Assembly (NCBI RefSeq): GCF_000316625.1
Contig: NC_019676.1
Coordinates: 62,001-126,000, forward strand
Direction of reading: 5' to 3'
Length of the DNA stretch: 64,000 nucleotides
Source: Nostoc sp. PCC 7107
GTDB taxonomy: Bacteria > Cyanobacteriota > Cyanobacteriia > Cyanobacteriales > Nostocaceae
Made by a program: the position numbers and the translations under genes. The first letter of the stretch is position 1. Each line of letters opens with the position of its first letter. Below the pieces are notes generated by a model, which searched no databases, had not been told where the DNA came from, and saw only the letters and a list, made by a program, of their open reading frames with translations. Shown piece after piece: positions 1-8,450 of the stretch.

Positions 1-1
1 T

Positions 2-217
2 CAGGGTACTAGTACTGTGAGCGCAATTACTACAACAGTTAAAGAAATTACATTTGATAACAATGGTACTTTACCTGTAGACGCTACAGTACCCATCAAA
101 ATAGTAGTTGCATCTAGCCCTAGCAACATAACACAGACTAATGGACTAAAACGATGCGTGATTATAGAAACACTTCTTGGTGGAATCCGCAGCGCTAGGG
201 ATAGTGCTTGTAATTAA
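2..217 (+). CDS. GspH/FimT-like pseudopilin, C-terminal part only
   Basis: The frame is open from the first bases of the window to the stop at 215-217, so the 5' part of the gene, including the prepilin-type N terminus, lies upstream. What remains is a beta-rich C-terminal region ending in a KRCV...TLLGG.R segment and a terminal ACN. The complete pseudopilin at 1247-1825 ends in a closely similar KRCV...TLLGAMR segment with a late cysteine, so the two are paralogues; the two cysteines may form a disulfide. The stop is 22 nt before the HpsE-type glycosyltransferase, which suggests an operon. In Nostoc, pseudopilins of this kind belong to the hps hormogonium polysaccharide locus. The assignment rests on paralogy and context, because the diagnostic N terminus is not visible. 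Confidence 0.6.
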   Translation, partial: QGTSTVSAITTTVKEITFDNNGTLPVDATVPIKIVVASSPSNITQTNGLKRCVIIETLLGGIRSARDSACN

Positions 218-239
218 ATCAAAACCTATACGAAAGAAA

Positions 240-1193
240 ATGTCTATTGAATTTACTGTGGCGATACCCACTTATAATGGAGCCAACCGTTTGCCGGAGT
301 TGTTGGAGAAACTATACAACCAGGTTAATACAGAAAACTTTCAATGGGAAATTATTGTTGTCGATAATAATAGCACCGACAATACAGCAAAAATTGTCCA
401 AAACTATCAAGAAATTTGGCAAAAATCTCATTCTTTAAGATATTGTTTTGAATCGAAACAGGGTGCTGCTTTCGCCAGGAAACTTGCTGTTCAAGAAGCT
501 AAAGGTAAATTCATCGGTTTTTTAGATGATGATAACTATCCCAATTTGAATTGGGTAGCTACAGCGTATAGTTTTGGTAACAATTATCCAAATGCTGGGG
601 CTTATGCTAGTCAAATACATCCTTTATGGGAAATAGAACCACCAGAAAATTTTCAGCGTATTGCTGCTTTTCTAGCAATTACAGAACGAGGTAATTTACC
701 TTTACTATATGAACCCGCAAAAAAATTGCTTCCACCATCAGCAGGGCTTGTTGTCCGGCGACAAGCTTGGTTAGAAAGTGTCCCGAATAATTTTATTTTG
801 ACTGGGAGAACTTCTGAAAGTATGGTAACAGGTGAAGATTTAGAAATGTTAGCTTATCTGCAAAAATTTGGCTGGGAGATTTGGTATAACCCAGAAATGG
901 AAATTTACCACAAAATCAGCGCTTCTCGATTAACAAGAGATTATTTAATTCCTTTCTTTCGAGGGATTGGATTTAGTCGTTGTGTTACACGAATGATTAA
1001 TGTTAAACCCTGGGCAAGGCCAGTGGCATTATTAGCTTATATGTTAAACGATATCCGAAAAATCATATTGCATTTACTTAAATACCAAACAAAAATCAAA
1101 ACTGATTTGGTAACAGCTTGTGAAATGCAACTATTTTTAAGCAGCCTTATCAGTCCTTTTTATCTTTGGAAGAAAGGCTATTTTAATAAATAA
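240..1193 (+). CDS. hpsE: Family 2 glycosyltransferase, HpsE type
   Basis: This is a GT-A fold glycosyltransferase of 317 residues. Near the N terminus it has the nucleotide-sugar binding strand VAIPTYNG and the VDNNSTDNT loop. The metal-binding acidic motif follows in GFLDDDNYPN, and a basic amphipathic C-terminal part may lie on the membrane. A longer reading (from 177) would overlap the upstream pseudopilin; ATG 240 starts directly before the first GT-A strand and is preferred. It probably transfers a sugar during assembly of the hormogonium polysaccharide on the cytoplasmic side of the membrane. Its position between two pseudopilin genes matches the hps locus of Nostoc punctiforme, where glycosyltransferases and pseudopilins alternate. 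The family is certain; the hpsE name is from memory of that locus. Confidence 0.7.
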   Translation: MSIEFTVAIPTYNGANRLPELLEKLYNQVNTENFQWEIIVVDNNSTDNTAKIVQNYQEIWQKSHSLRYCFESKQGAAFARKLAVQEAKGKFIGFLDDDNYPNLNWVATAYSFGNNYPNAGAYASQIHPLWEIEPPENFQRIAAFLAITERGNLPLLYEPAKKLLPPSAGLVVRRQAWLESVPNNFILTGRTSESMVTGEDLEMLAYLQKFGWEIWYNPEMEIYHKISASRLTRDYLIPFFRGIGFSRCVTRMINVKPWARPVALLAYMLNDIRKIILHLLKYQTKIKTDLVTACEMQLFLSSLISPFYLWKKGYFNK

Positions 1194-1246
1194 GCTAAGT
1201 AGAAAAAAAAGAATAAAATTGCCTGCTTCGCTCGCTAACTTTTTGG

Positions 1247-1825
1247 GTGCATGAAATTTTGAATAAGAATATAGTGCATTTTTTATTTATATCTCATACT
1301 AAAAATTACAAGTGCGAATCTATTAGTGGATTTACACTACCAGAAATATTAGTAACTGTTATCATTATTGGTTTATTAGTTGCTGTGGCAATACCACAGT
1401 GGTTGACTTTTATTGATATTCAGCGTCTTAATGCCGCTCAAGATGAAATTTATCGGGCTATGCGGCAAGCTCAAAGTCAAGCTGCTAAAGAAAAATCAAA
1501 TTGGCAAGCTAGTTTTAGTCAACAAAATGGAATTGTCAAATGGGCAGTTCATCCTTCTAATGTAAATTCCTCGGAAACTAACTGGAATAATTTAGATAGG
1601 AACGTGCAACTGTATGAAACTGAGACAACTTTGCAACAGTCTAACGGAATAAGTCAAGTTCAGTTTGATCACCGAGGTCATGTTAAAGTACTGGGGCAGA
1701 TAACGCTATCTAGTAAATATGCTGTAAAAGTTAAGCGTTGTGTGTATGTTTCTACACTATTAGGGGCAATGCGTAAAGGTACGGAACATTCTACAGTTAA
1801 CGACAGTGGTAAATATTGCTATTAA
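1247..1825 (+). CDS. GspH/FimT-family type IV pseudopilin
   Basis: The 192-residue protein has a class III prepilin signal: a 28-residue leader, cleavage after Gly28 (SISG/FTLPE), Phe29 as the N-methylated residue, Glu33 at position +5, then a 20-residue hydrophobic helix (ILVTVIIIGLLVAVAIPQ). The globular part has the FimT/GspH look and ends with a Cys pair (KRCV and CY). The start is a GTG; no ATG is in frame before the processing site, so the leader length is uncertain. It is likely assembled into a pseudopilus by type IV pilus machinery. It lies 53 nt after the HpsE-type gene and 33 nt before a glycosyltransferase. It would fit the hormogonium polysaccharide secretion pseudopilins (HpsB-D), but I cannot tell which. 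Confidence 0.8.
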   Translation: MHEILNKNIVHFLFISHTKNYKCESISGFTLPEILVTVIIIGLLVAVAIPQWLTFIDIQRLNAAQDEIYRAMRQAQSQAAKEKSNWQASFSQQNGIVKWAVHPSNVNSSETNWNNLDRNVQLYETETTLQQSNGISQVQFDHRGHVKVLGQITLSSKYAVKVKRCVYVSTLLGAMRKGTEHSTVNDSGKYCY

Positions 1826-1858
1826 GATATTTTAGTCGATAAAAATTAAGGTTATTGC

Positions 1859-2515
1859 GTGCTGAAATTATCAAAAGTTCAAAAACAGCACTTAATTATT
1901 TTTACGCGTTATCCAGAAGCAGGAAAGACTAAAACTCGCCTAATACCAGCTTTGGGTAGTGTTGGTGCTGCTAATCTGCAACAGCAAATGACTGAATACA
2001 CTTTGTTACAAGCCCAGGAATTACAAAAAGCTATTGGTATTTCTGTAGAAGTGCGATTTACTGGTGGGAATTTGCAATTAATGCAAGATTGGTTAGGTTG
2101 GGAACTACTTTATGAATCACAAGGCGAAGGTGATTTAGGTTCACGGATGGAGCGATCGCTGTTTGATGCTTTCCAAAAGAGTGCGGAATATGGGATTATC
2201 ATTGGCACCGATTGCCCTGGACTGACTTCCCAAATTTTGGCAACAGCTTTCCAAGAATTACAAACTGTTGACTTGGTACTTGGGCCAGCTATTGATGGAG
2301 GTTATTACTTAATTGGTGTGCGTCGCTTCATCCCAGAATTATTCGCTAACATCGATTGGGGAACTTCTCAGGTATTACAACAAACTGTTGCTATTGCCGA
2401 AAAACTTGGTGTCTCGCATACCTACTTACCTGCATTGGGTGATGTTGACCGACCAGAGGATCTGTTCATTTGGGAGAAAATTGTTCAGCAGTCAGACTGG
2501 CTGAGAGATTCATAG
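1859..2515 (+). CDS. TIGR04282/DUF2064-type glycosyltransferase
   Basis: A compact 218-residue nucleotide-sugar transferase of the CofC/GT-A-like DUF2064 family (TIGR04282, often labelled arsenosugar or selenodomain-associated transferase). Visible family features are FTRYPEAGKTKTRL at the N terminus, the GTDCPGLT motif in the middle and AIDGGYYLIG before the C terminus, followed by DVDRPEDL. The start is GTG 1859, shortly after the pseudopilin stop at 1825, so it probably belongs to the same transcript. The family name does not prove an arsenosugar role; in this context a role in making the cluster's polysaccharide or a nucleotide-sugar precursor is equally possible. The substrate cannot be read from the sequence. 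Confidence 0.8.
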   Translation: MLKLSKVQKQHLIIFTRYPEAGKTKTRLIPALGSVGAANLQQQMTEYTLLQAQELQKAIGISVEVRFTGGNLQLMQDWLGWELLYESQGEGDLGSRMERSLFDAFQKSAEYGIIIGTDCPGLTSQILATAFQELQTVDLVLGPAIDGGYYLIGVRRFIPELFANIDWGTSQVLQQTVAIAEKLGVSHTYLPALGDVDRPEDLFIWEKIVQQSDWLRDS

Positions 2516-2768
2516 ATTGCTGAAAATAAACGTTGTTTTTTTACTCATATCAGCCAATCTCGTATCTTCAAACACCAAGTATTTTCTGAAGACACACAGG
2601 TTAACTAGTGCTACCGTGGTGTAGTTTCAAACCTACAGGTAATAACTAGTATTACATTTGCCTTTTCTATATAAGAAATAGTTTTATTGAACAGGCAGAG
2701 TTACAGGAACAATATTCCAGTAACTTTAAATAGGACAATCACGCTGATTCACTATAAGTTTGGAGAAT

Positions 2769-3605
2769 ATGACTAATCGTTTTACTTCCGGGAACGCAGC
2801 CCTCGGCCTCAAAGTAATTGGGGCAGTTTTAATTTTGTCCTTTTTGCTGGACTTTTTAATTTTATTGCTACCCTTTCAACCAACCGATCGCGGCTGGCAA
2901 ATTAATTTAGCAACAGCCCTAGTTGACCGAGGTATTGTGCCTATGGTGGGTTTAGGTTCCCTGTTGATTGGCTATTGGATTGATGGTGCTAGTGAAGGTG
3001 GCTCTAAAGGTATCGACTTAAGATTCCCAGCTTTTATACTATCTAGTGTTCTGGGGTTAATCTTCTTGTTGATTTTCCCATTACACCTGAATAATGTAAA
3101 TCAAGCCAAAACCCAAACAATCACTCAAATTACTCAAGAAGCAGATCAGGCAGAAAAACAACTAGACACCCAGTTAAATCAATTTCAGGCGCAACTCAAT
3201 ACAGATCAAGGGAAAGCTCAATTAGAACAACTCCGCGCTCAAGCCAGAGCGCAGTTCGCTGATTTGCTAAAAGACGAGCAAAAATATAAACAAGCGCTGG
3301 CAAATCCTCAATTGCCGCAATCACAGAAAGACTTACTCCAGAAGTTTAAAGCTAATCCTCAAGAACTGGACAAATTTATTGCCCAACAAACCGATCCTCA
3401 AGGACTGGCAAATCAAAGAAAAGCGCAAATTCGTCAGCGTAAGGAAGATGCGGAAAAACAAGCAAGAGACAACGCTTGGAAATCTGGCTTGCGGATTAGC
3501 ATGAGCAGTCTGTTGTTGTCTATTGGGTACATTATTATCGGCTGGACAGGATTAAGAAGTGGTGGCGCTTTACAAACTGGTGGACGTAAAGCTGCTGCAA
3601 GGTAA
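2769..3605 (+). CDS. hpsJ: HpsJ-like membrane protein with coiled coil
   Basis: A 278-residue integral membrane protein. Three hydrophobic segments lie near residues 12-33, 58-75 and 88-110; a Gln/Lys/Glu-rich coiled coil spans about 115-225; a last hydrophobic segment (about 240-260) precedes a basic tail. The motif ATALVDRGIVPMVGLG resembles the LVER.PVP..G segment of HpsJ-family proteins of Nostoc, which are needed for hormogonium polysaccharide and motility. ATG 2769 is chosen over an upstream TTG (2760) because a GGAG ribosome site lies just before it. It follows the TIGR04282 gene after a 253-nt gap and so may have its own promoter. The family call is from memory and moderately sure. 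Confidence 0.55.
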   Translation: MTNRFTSGNAALGLKVIGAVLILSFLLDFLILLLPFQPTDRGWQINLATALVDRGIVPMVGLGSLLIGYWIDGASEGGSKGIDLRFPAFILSSVLGLIFLLIFPLHLNNVNQAKTQTITQITQEADQAEKQLDTQLNQFQAQLNTDQGKAQLEQLRAQARAQFADLLKDEQKYKQALANPQLPQSQKDLLQKFKANPQELDKFIAQQTDPQGLANQRKAQIRQRKEDAEKQARDNAWKSGLRISMSSLLLSIGYIIIGWTGLRSGGALQTGGRKAAAR

Positions 3606-3610
3606 AGCAA

Positions 3611-3673
3611 GGATGAAGTTTGAAGGCTGAAGGATGAAATTTCCTACTTCACACTTCATACTTCATGCTTTTT
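3611..3673 (+). terminator. Heptamer-built hairpin terminator
   Basis: Four 7-nt units of the form GNNTGAA (3611-3639) face four units of the form TTCANNC (to 3668), so the two arms pair heptamer by heptamer into an imperfect hairpin followed by TTTTT (3669-3673). It lies just after the HpsJ-like gene. It is both a short tandemly repeated repetitive (STRR) element and a plausible Rho-independent terminator. Confidence 0.6.
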
Positions 3674-3712
3674 AGTAATTAACAGTTAGTAAAATCGCTA
3701 TAAAATCTGCAC

Positions 3713-4603
3713 ATGTTCTCAATTTACATACTGACATATAACGAAGAACTAGATATTGCACCTTGTATCGAGTCGGCAATGCTATCCGATGACATTATAG
3801 TTGTGGACTCGTGCAGTAGCGATCGCACTGTGGAAATCGCTAGTCGCTATCCCATTCGCGTTGTCCAGCACGCCTTTGAAAGCCACGGTCGTCAACGCAC
3901 TTGGATGCTAGAGTCTATACCTCCAAAATACGAGTGGGTTTATATTCTGGAAGCTGACGAGCGTATGACACCAGAACTATTCGCTGAATGCACTCAAGCG
4001 ATGCAAAATCCAAACTACATTGGTTACTACGTCGCCGAACGAGTGATGTTCATGAATCGTTGGATTCGCTATAGCACCCAATATCCCCGTTATCAAATGC
4101 GTCTTTTCCGCCACGGTAAAGTCTGGTTTACAGACTACGGTCACACAGAACGGGAAGTTTGCGAAGGTGCTACTAGCTTTTTAAAGGAAACTTACCCACA
4201 TTACACTTGTGGTAAAGGTTTGAGTCGTTGGATTGAAAAACACAATCGTTATTCTACAGATGAAGCTCAAGAGACACTACATCAACTAGAAAATGGCAAA
4301 GTTGAATGGCGCGATTTATTTTTTGGCAAAACTGAAGTAGAAAGACGGCGTGCTTTAAAAGACTTATCTTTGCGTTTACCAGCTAGACCTTTTTTACGCT
4401 TTTTATATATGTATTTTCTTTTAGGTGGCTGCTTAGACGGTCGAGCTGGAATGGCTTGGTGTACATTACAGGCTTTTTATGAATACTTAATTTTACTGAA
4501 AGTTTGGGAAATGAGATATCTACCTACACCTACCTTAGAAGAAACATTATCTCACAGTGAGAATAGTAAAGTTGTCGCTACACAAATTGCTGGAGAAGGA
4601 TAA
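3713..4603 (+). CDS. Family 2 glycosyltransferase (WaaE/LgtF-like)
   Basis: A 296-residue GT2 enzyme. The N terminus has the ILTYNEELDIAPCIESA strand-loop, then VDSCSSDRT and the catalytic/metal motif LEADERMTPE at about residues 79-88. The C-terminal half has RYQMRLFRHGK and a conserved hydrophobic stretch with FLLGGCLDGRAGMAW, as in lipopolysaccharide-core beta-glucosyltransferases (WaaE/KdtX). It probably transfers a hexose to a membrane-bound acceptor. It is the last plus-strand gene before a strong inverted repeat at 4632 and is separated from the HpsJ-like gene by an STRR hairpin, so it may be a separate transcript. The exact sugar and acceptor are not deducible. Confidence 0.85.
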   Translation: MFSIYILTYNEELDIAPCIESAMLSDDIIVVDSCSSDRTVEIASRYPIRVVQHAFESHGRQRTWMLESIPPKYEWVYILEADERMTPELFAECTQAMQNPNYIGYYVAERVMFMNRWIRYSTQYPRYQMRLFRHGKVWFTDYGHTEREVCEGATSFLKETYPHYTCGKGLSRWIEKHNRYSTDEAQETLHQLENGKVEWRDLFFGKTEVERRRALKDLSLRLPARPFLRFLYMYFLLGGCLDGRAGMAWCTLQAFYEYLILLKVWEMRYLPTPTLEETLSHSENSKVVATQIAGEG

Positions 4604-4631
4604 AAAACCAGGATTTATCCTCGAAGGTTAG

Positions 4632-4690
4632 TTGGCAAGATTAGGTGTAAAGTATTCAAAACCCTTACACCTAATCTTGCCAAACTTTTG
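4632..4690 (+). terminator. Perfect 19-bp inverted repeat, likely terminator
   Basis: Arms 4632-4650 and 4665-4683 are exact reverse complements over 19 bp around a 14-nt loop and are followed by a short CTTTTG tract. It sits 28 nt after the glycosyltransferase stop. The stem is long and AT-rich for a terminator and the U-run is weak, so it could also be a small palindromic repeat element. Confidence 0.6.
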
Positions 4691-5135
4691 ATAGTTCTCA
4701 GCTAGTAATTTTATTAAAATTTATAACAAAAGTTTTTCAGAAAAATATCCTTGACTCCCTGGTTAGTTCTAAACTAGTTAAAAGCACGTTTTTATTTGTT
4801 ATACCTAGCTTTCGGAATCATCGGCAGATTTTGGTTTGGCGCGGTAGGATCAGTAATAATTAAAATATTTGCAACAATCATTTACAAGCTGTACAAAGAA
4901 AAGTAACATCCTCGCAGATGGAAAAACTTCAGTAGTTAGGAGTATATTTTAATACATATATCTAACTAGCGAAAAATAAATTCTTTTTTTGTAGTCACAG
5001 CCTATTATCAAAGTAACAGGCATTTAGCGATCGCTTTCTCAAATGTAATCCGGTCAAAAATGTCGTCAGTAAAGGCTTCCCAAGCTGATCATCTGCTGGT
5101 ATTAATTCCTATCATCAGAGTTTTACTAGCCTAAA
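4691..5135. other. Gene-free spacer upstream of the DUF502 gene
   Basis: No open frame with coding character is seen on either strand. The stretch is AT-rich and contains one HIP1 octamer (5027-5034). It presumably holds the promoter for the DUF502-nusB-ftsY genes, but no convincing -35/-10 pair could be assigned. Confidence 0.4.
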
Positions 5136-5151
5136 AAAGGAGAACCGAAGT

Positions 5152-5874
5152 TTGGTAATCGATCGCCTCAAGCAGGATTTTAAAAATGACCTGATAGCTG
5201 GATTGTTAGTAGTTATCCCCCTAGCAACCACCATCTGGCTAACAATCACGATCGCCAATTGGGTAATCGACTTTCTTACCCAAGTTCCCAAACAACTCAA
5301 TCCCTTTGATGGACTACACCCAATTTTAGTAAATATACTGAATTTAGCAGTGGGTTTAGCAGTACCGCTGTTAAGTATTTTGTTAATTGGGTTAATGGCT
5401 CGAAATATTGCTGGGCGTTGGTTACTGGATTTTGGTGAGCGAGTGTTACAGGCGATTCCTTTAGCGGGACAAGTATATAAAACCCTGAAGCAGCTTTTAG
5501 AAACTCTGCTCAAAGACTCTAATGGCAAGTTTCGCCGTGTAGTTTTACTAGAATATCCCAAACAGGGAATTTGGGCGATCGCTTTTGTCACAGGTACTAT
5601 GGGTGCTGAAATCCAAGCCAAGATGTCCCGCCCAATGTTGAGTGTTTTCATCCCAACTACACCTAACCCCACCACAGGATGGTATGCCGTAGTTCCAGAG
5701 GAAGATGTTATTAACCTGTCAATGTCGATTGAAGATGCTTTTAAAGTAATCGTCTCTGGTGGGATTGTGGCACCGAATACTCCATTACCGCCCTTAGTTC
5801 TGGGTAAAGAACCAAATGTAGAAGTTGCAGCCAGAGAATTAAAGCGTTCAGTAATTTCCGTCGAGGAAATATAA
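5152..5874 (+). CDS. DUF502 family membrane protein
   Basis: A 240-residue DUF502 protein. Two long hydrophobic segments lie near residues 15-40 and 60-85 (the second containing AVPLLSILLIGLMA), followed by the family signature region with IPLAGQVYKTLKQLL and a soluble C-terminal domain with EYPKQGIWAIAFVTG. The function of the family is unknown. No ATG or GTG is suitably placed; TTG 5152 is chosen because an AAGGAG ribosome site ends 9 nt before it. nusB follows after 103 nt and ftsY after that, all on the same strand, suggesting a housekeeping transcription unit. An open frame on the opposite strand (5115-5894) is a shadow. Confidence 0.85.
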   Translation: MVIDRLKQDFKNDLIAGLLVVIPLATTIWLTITIANWVIDFLTQVPKQLNPFDGLHPILVNILNLAVGLAVPLLSILLIGLMARNIAGRWLLDFGERVLQAIPLAGQVYKTLKQLLETLLKDSNGKFRRVVLLEYPKQGIWAIAFVTGTMGAEIQAKMSRPMLSVFIPTTPNPTTGWYAVVPEEDVINLSMSIEDAFKVIVSGGIVAPNTPLPPLVLGKEPNVEVAARELKRSVISVEEI

Positions 5875-5977
5875 AATTTATCCGGCAAAGGCACAAGTAA
5901 ATAGATATTATGAATGTCTGGCTTTGTCTAAATTGATTAATTATTAACCTTAATTTTGTGCGTAGGCACACACTTCT

Positions 5978-6619
5978 ATGCAAGACCGCAAACCTCAACA
6001 AATTGCTCGTGAACTGGCGCTGTTAAGTCTCAGCCAGCTACCAGTTAACCCCAAAAAATTAACCGAGGAACATCTGCCCAAATTGGTATTAGCCACTGTG
6101 CGAACCCTGAGAGCAGAAGTTCAAGATACTTTAGATAACGCTGCTGCTGAATTGCAACGCAGTAACGATCGCCTCTTAACCAGTCAAACTCGTGCTTCAG
6201 ACATGAATACTGCACGGACTATGCTGCAAGAAGCGATTACTTACACCCAAACTGCCATTAACCAACTTGGTGCAGCAGTTGAGTTTCCAGAATTAATTCA
6301 ACTCGCAAATCAAGATAGAGAAGTTGGCAGATATGCCATTCAAATTGTCAAAATAGTCAATGAACATCGTATCTTGATCGATGAACAAATATCCGCCGCT
6401 TTGGTAGATTGGCAAGTCAATCGCCTAGCTCAAATTGACCGCGATATTCTCCGCATCGCTGTAGCAGAAATGGGATTTTTAAACCTGCCTGACAGCGTGG
6501 CGATTAACGAAGCTGTGGTGTTAGCCAAACGCTACAGCGGAGATGAAGGTCATCGATTTATCAATGGAGTTCTGCGGCGATTCACCGAACAAAAAAAATT
6601 GTCCAGTGTTTTATCCTAA
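5978..6619 (+). CDS. nusB: Transcription antitermination factor NusB
   Basis: NusB is an all-helical RNA-binding protein that, with S10/NusE, binds boxA RNA and promotes rRNA antitermination. The 213-residue product has the long cyanobacterial N-terminal extension; the classic NusB core is at the C terminus, with the motif [12 protein letters not shown], then [18 protein letters not shown] and FINGVLRRF. These match the conserved NusB dimer/RNA-binding core. ATG 5978 opens with [20 protein letters not shown], a typical start. It lies between the DUF502 gene and ftsY, 212 nt before the latter. Confidence 0.95.
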   Translation: MQDRKPQQIARELALLSLSQLPVNPKKLTEEHLPKLVLATVRTLRAEVQDTLDNAAAELQRSNDRLLTSQTRASDMNTARTMLQEAITYTQTAINQLGAAVEFPELIQLANQDREVGRYAIQIVKIVNEHRILIDEQISAALVDWQVNRLAQIDRDILRIAVAEMGFLNLPDSVAINEAVVLAKRYSGDEGHRFINGVLRRFTEQKKLSSVLS

Positions 6620-6770
6620 CTGTGTAACCATTATGAATGCTAAGTTGTGAGTTGAAGGTGTGGAGAAGTCAGTTGCTTGCGGGGAAATTACCCCCTACCA
6701 GTAACCAGACATTGAGACGTGAGGATATCCCGGAGGTTTTCACCATAGGGAAGAGTAACAAATTCAATTA

Positions 6771-6818
6771 AACTCATAACTTACTAACTCATAACTCCTA
6801 ACTTACATAACAACTCAT
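6771..6818. repeat. STRR-type tandem AACTCAT/AACTCCT units
   Basis: The nusB-ftsY spacer holds degenerate tandem units AACTCAT, AACTTAC, AACTCCT and AACTTAC just before the ftsY start. This is the heptameric short repeat type found in intergenic DNA of Nostocales. It ends about 14 nt before the ftsY start codon, so it will be part of the ftsY leader RNA. Confidence 0.5.
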
Positions 6819-6831
6819 ACCGTTAGCGGCA

Positions 6832-8406
6832 ATGGCTTTTAATTGGTTTCGTCGTCAATATAACGATTCTTCTGATACCCCTTCTGAAACCCAACAGGCG
6901 GAAAATACTCCAGCACCTGTAACCCAACCAGAGGCAACCGAAACATCCGATGCCAACCCAACAACTGCACCAGAATCGGCAGCAGATTTGTTGGCGTTTG
7001 CGAAAGCTGCTTATAAAAATATTCAGCAAAAACAACAATCGGAAACTGAAGAAACTGCCCCAACATCATCAGCAACACCGGAAACGGTAGCCGCAGTTAC
7101 GGAAGAAGTAGTGACTCCTGTCCCAGAACCTGTGGCAATTATAGAAGCTCAACAACTAGAAGCAACTGTGGAGGAAGTACCTCTAACAGAGGCAGAAATT
7201 CCACTTAATGCTGAAGAACCGACATCTATAGAAACACAGCCAACCGAGACCGCTGCACTGTCTTTTTTAGAACGAGCAGCAGCAGAACGGCAAGCCAAGC
7301 AAGAGCGATTGATAGCCAGTGCCATTGAAGTCCCAGAGCCGGAATTGGCTCAACCAGCCACTGTTAGTGAAGCAACGGACACAGAAATACCAGATCTGCT
7401 ATTTGATGAAGGATTTGTCTGGTCAGCGGAATTATTGGCAGCTCAAGGTAGACGAGCCGAAGACATTTCAATTGAAGAGATAACTTGGCTGAAAAAGTTA
7501 CGGCAAGGATTAGACAAAACCCGACGTAGCATTCTCAATCAACTCAAAGCAATTGTCGGACAAGGGCCACTTAACCAAGCGGCGGTAACAGAAATTGAAT
7601 CTGTACTTTTACAAGCCGATGTAGGCGTAGAAGCCACAGATTATATTATCAGTGCCTTACAGAAAAAACTGCGGGAAGAAGTTACGCCACCAGAAGAAGC
7701 GATCGCTTACTTAAAACAACTTCTGCGGGATATGTTAGATGAGCCAATTCGTAAATCAGACAAACCCAGCTTTGCCCCAGAAAAAGATAACTTGAATATT
7801 TGGTTAATTACTGGTGTCAATGGCGCGGGTAAAACCACAACTATCGGCAAAATTGCTCACCTAGCCCAAAAATCTGGCTATAGATGCTTGATTGGAGCCG
7901 CAGATACTTTCCGTGCAGCGGCTGTGGAACAGGTGAAAGTTTGGGGAACCAGAAGCGGCGTAGAAGTAATTGCCAACCCCGGTAAAAATACAGACCCCGC
8001 AGCCGTGGTATTTGATGCGATCGCCGCAGCCCAAGCCCGCGAGACAGAATTATTATTAGTTGATACTGCTGGGCGATTACAAAATAAAAAGAACTTAATG
8101 GATGAATTGAGCAAAGTGAGGCGGATTATCGACAAAAAAGCCCCGAATGCCAAAATCGAATCCTTATTGGTTTTAGATGCTACCCTTGGTCAAAATGGCT
8201 TGCGTCAAGCAGAAATATTTTCCCAAGCAGCCCAACTCAGTGGTGTAGTTTTAACTAAATTGGATGGTACAGCCAAGGGCGGTGTAGCGCTGGCTGTAGT
8301 GCAGCAGTTAGGTTTGCCCATTCGTTTTATTGGTGCAGGCGAAGGAATTGAAGACTTACGTCCATTTTCTAGCTACGAGTTTGTCGAGGCTCTATTGAGT
8401 GGCTAA
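6832..8406 (+). CDS. ftsY: Signal recognition particle receptor FtsY
   Basis: FtsY is the SRP receptor GTPase that docks ribosome-SRP complexes at the cytoplasmic or thylakoid membrane. The first ~190 residues form an acidic, Glu/Thr/Pro-rich A domain. The N domain follows (about 215-310) and then the G domain with the P-loop GVNGAGKTTTIGKIA, DTFRAAAVEQ, the DTAGR motif, TKLDGTAKGG and the C-terminal GAGEGIEDLRPF. At 524 residues it is of normal length for cyanobacterial FtsY. A strong terminator follows at 8415. Shadow frames on the minus strand here reflect the repetitive A domain and are not genes. Confidence 0.97.
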   Translation: MAFNWFRRQYNDSSDTPSETQQAENTPAPVTQPEATETSDANPTTAPESAADLLAFAKAAYKNIQQKQQSETEETAPTSSATPETVAAVTEEVVTPVPEPVAIIEAQQLEATVEEVPLTEAEIPLNAEEPTSIETQPTETAALSFLERAAAERQAKQERLIASAIEVPEPELAQPATVSEATDTEIPDLLFDEGFVWSAELLAAQGRRAEDISIEEITWLKKLRQGLDKTRRSILNQLKAIVGQGPLNQAAVTEIESVLLQADVGVEATDYIISALQKKLREEVTPPEEAIAYLKQLLRDMLDEPIRKSDKPSFAPEKDNLNIWLITGVNGAGKTTTIGKIAHLAQKSGYRCLIGAADTFRAAAVEQVKVWGTRSGVEVIANPGKNTDPAAVVFDAIAAAQARETELLLVDTAGRLQNKKNLMDELSKVRRIIDKKAPNAKIESLLVLDATLGQNGLRQAEIFSQAAQLSGVVLTKLDGTAKGGVALAVVQQLGLPIRFIGAGEGIEDLRPFSSYEFVEALLSG

Positions 8407-8414
8407 AATCATAG

Positions 8415-8450
8415 CCTACACTGACAGCAGCGTGCAGTGTAGGTTTTTTT
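8415..8450 (+). terminator. Rho-independent terminator of ftsY
   Basis: A perfect 9-bp stem (8415-8423 with 8435-8443) with an 11-nt loop is followed by seven T residues (8444-8450), 9 nt after the ftsY stop. Confidence 0.9.

Noticed and set aside
177-239. Upstream extension of the HpsE-type frame
   Set aside because: It overlaps the end of the preceding pseudopilin gene and adds a non-conserved basic stretch; ATG 240 directly before the GT-A strand fits better.
2620-2640. GTA...TAC pair resembling an NtcA box before the HpsJ-like gene
   Set aside because: The spacing is 10 nt instead of 8 and no TAN3T box follows at the right distance.
5115-5894. 259-codon open frame on the minus strand
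   Set aside because: It is fully antisense to the DUF502 gene, has no ribosome site and a Ser/Arg/Thr-rich composition typical of a shadow frame.
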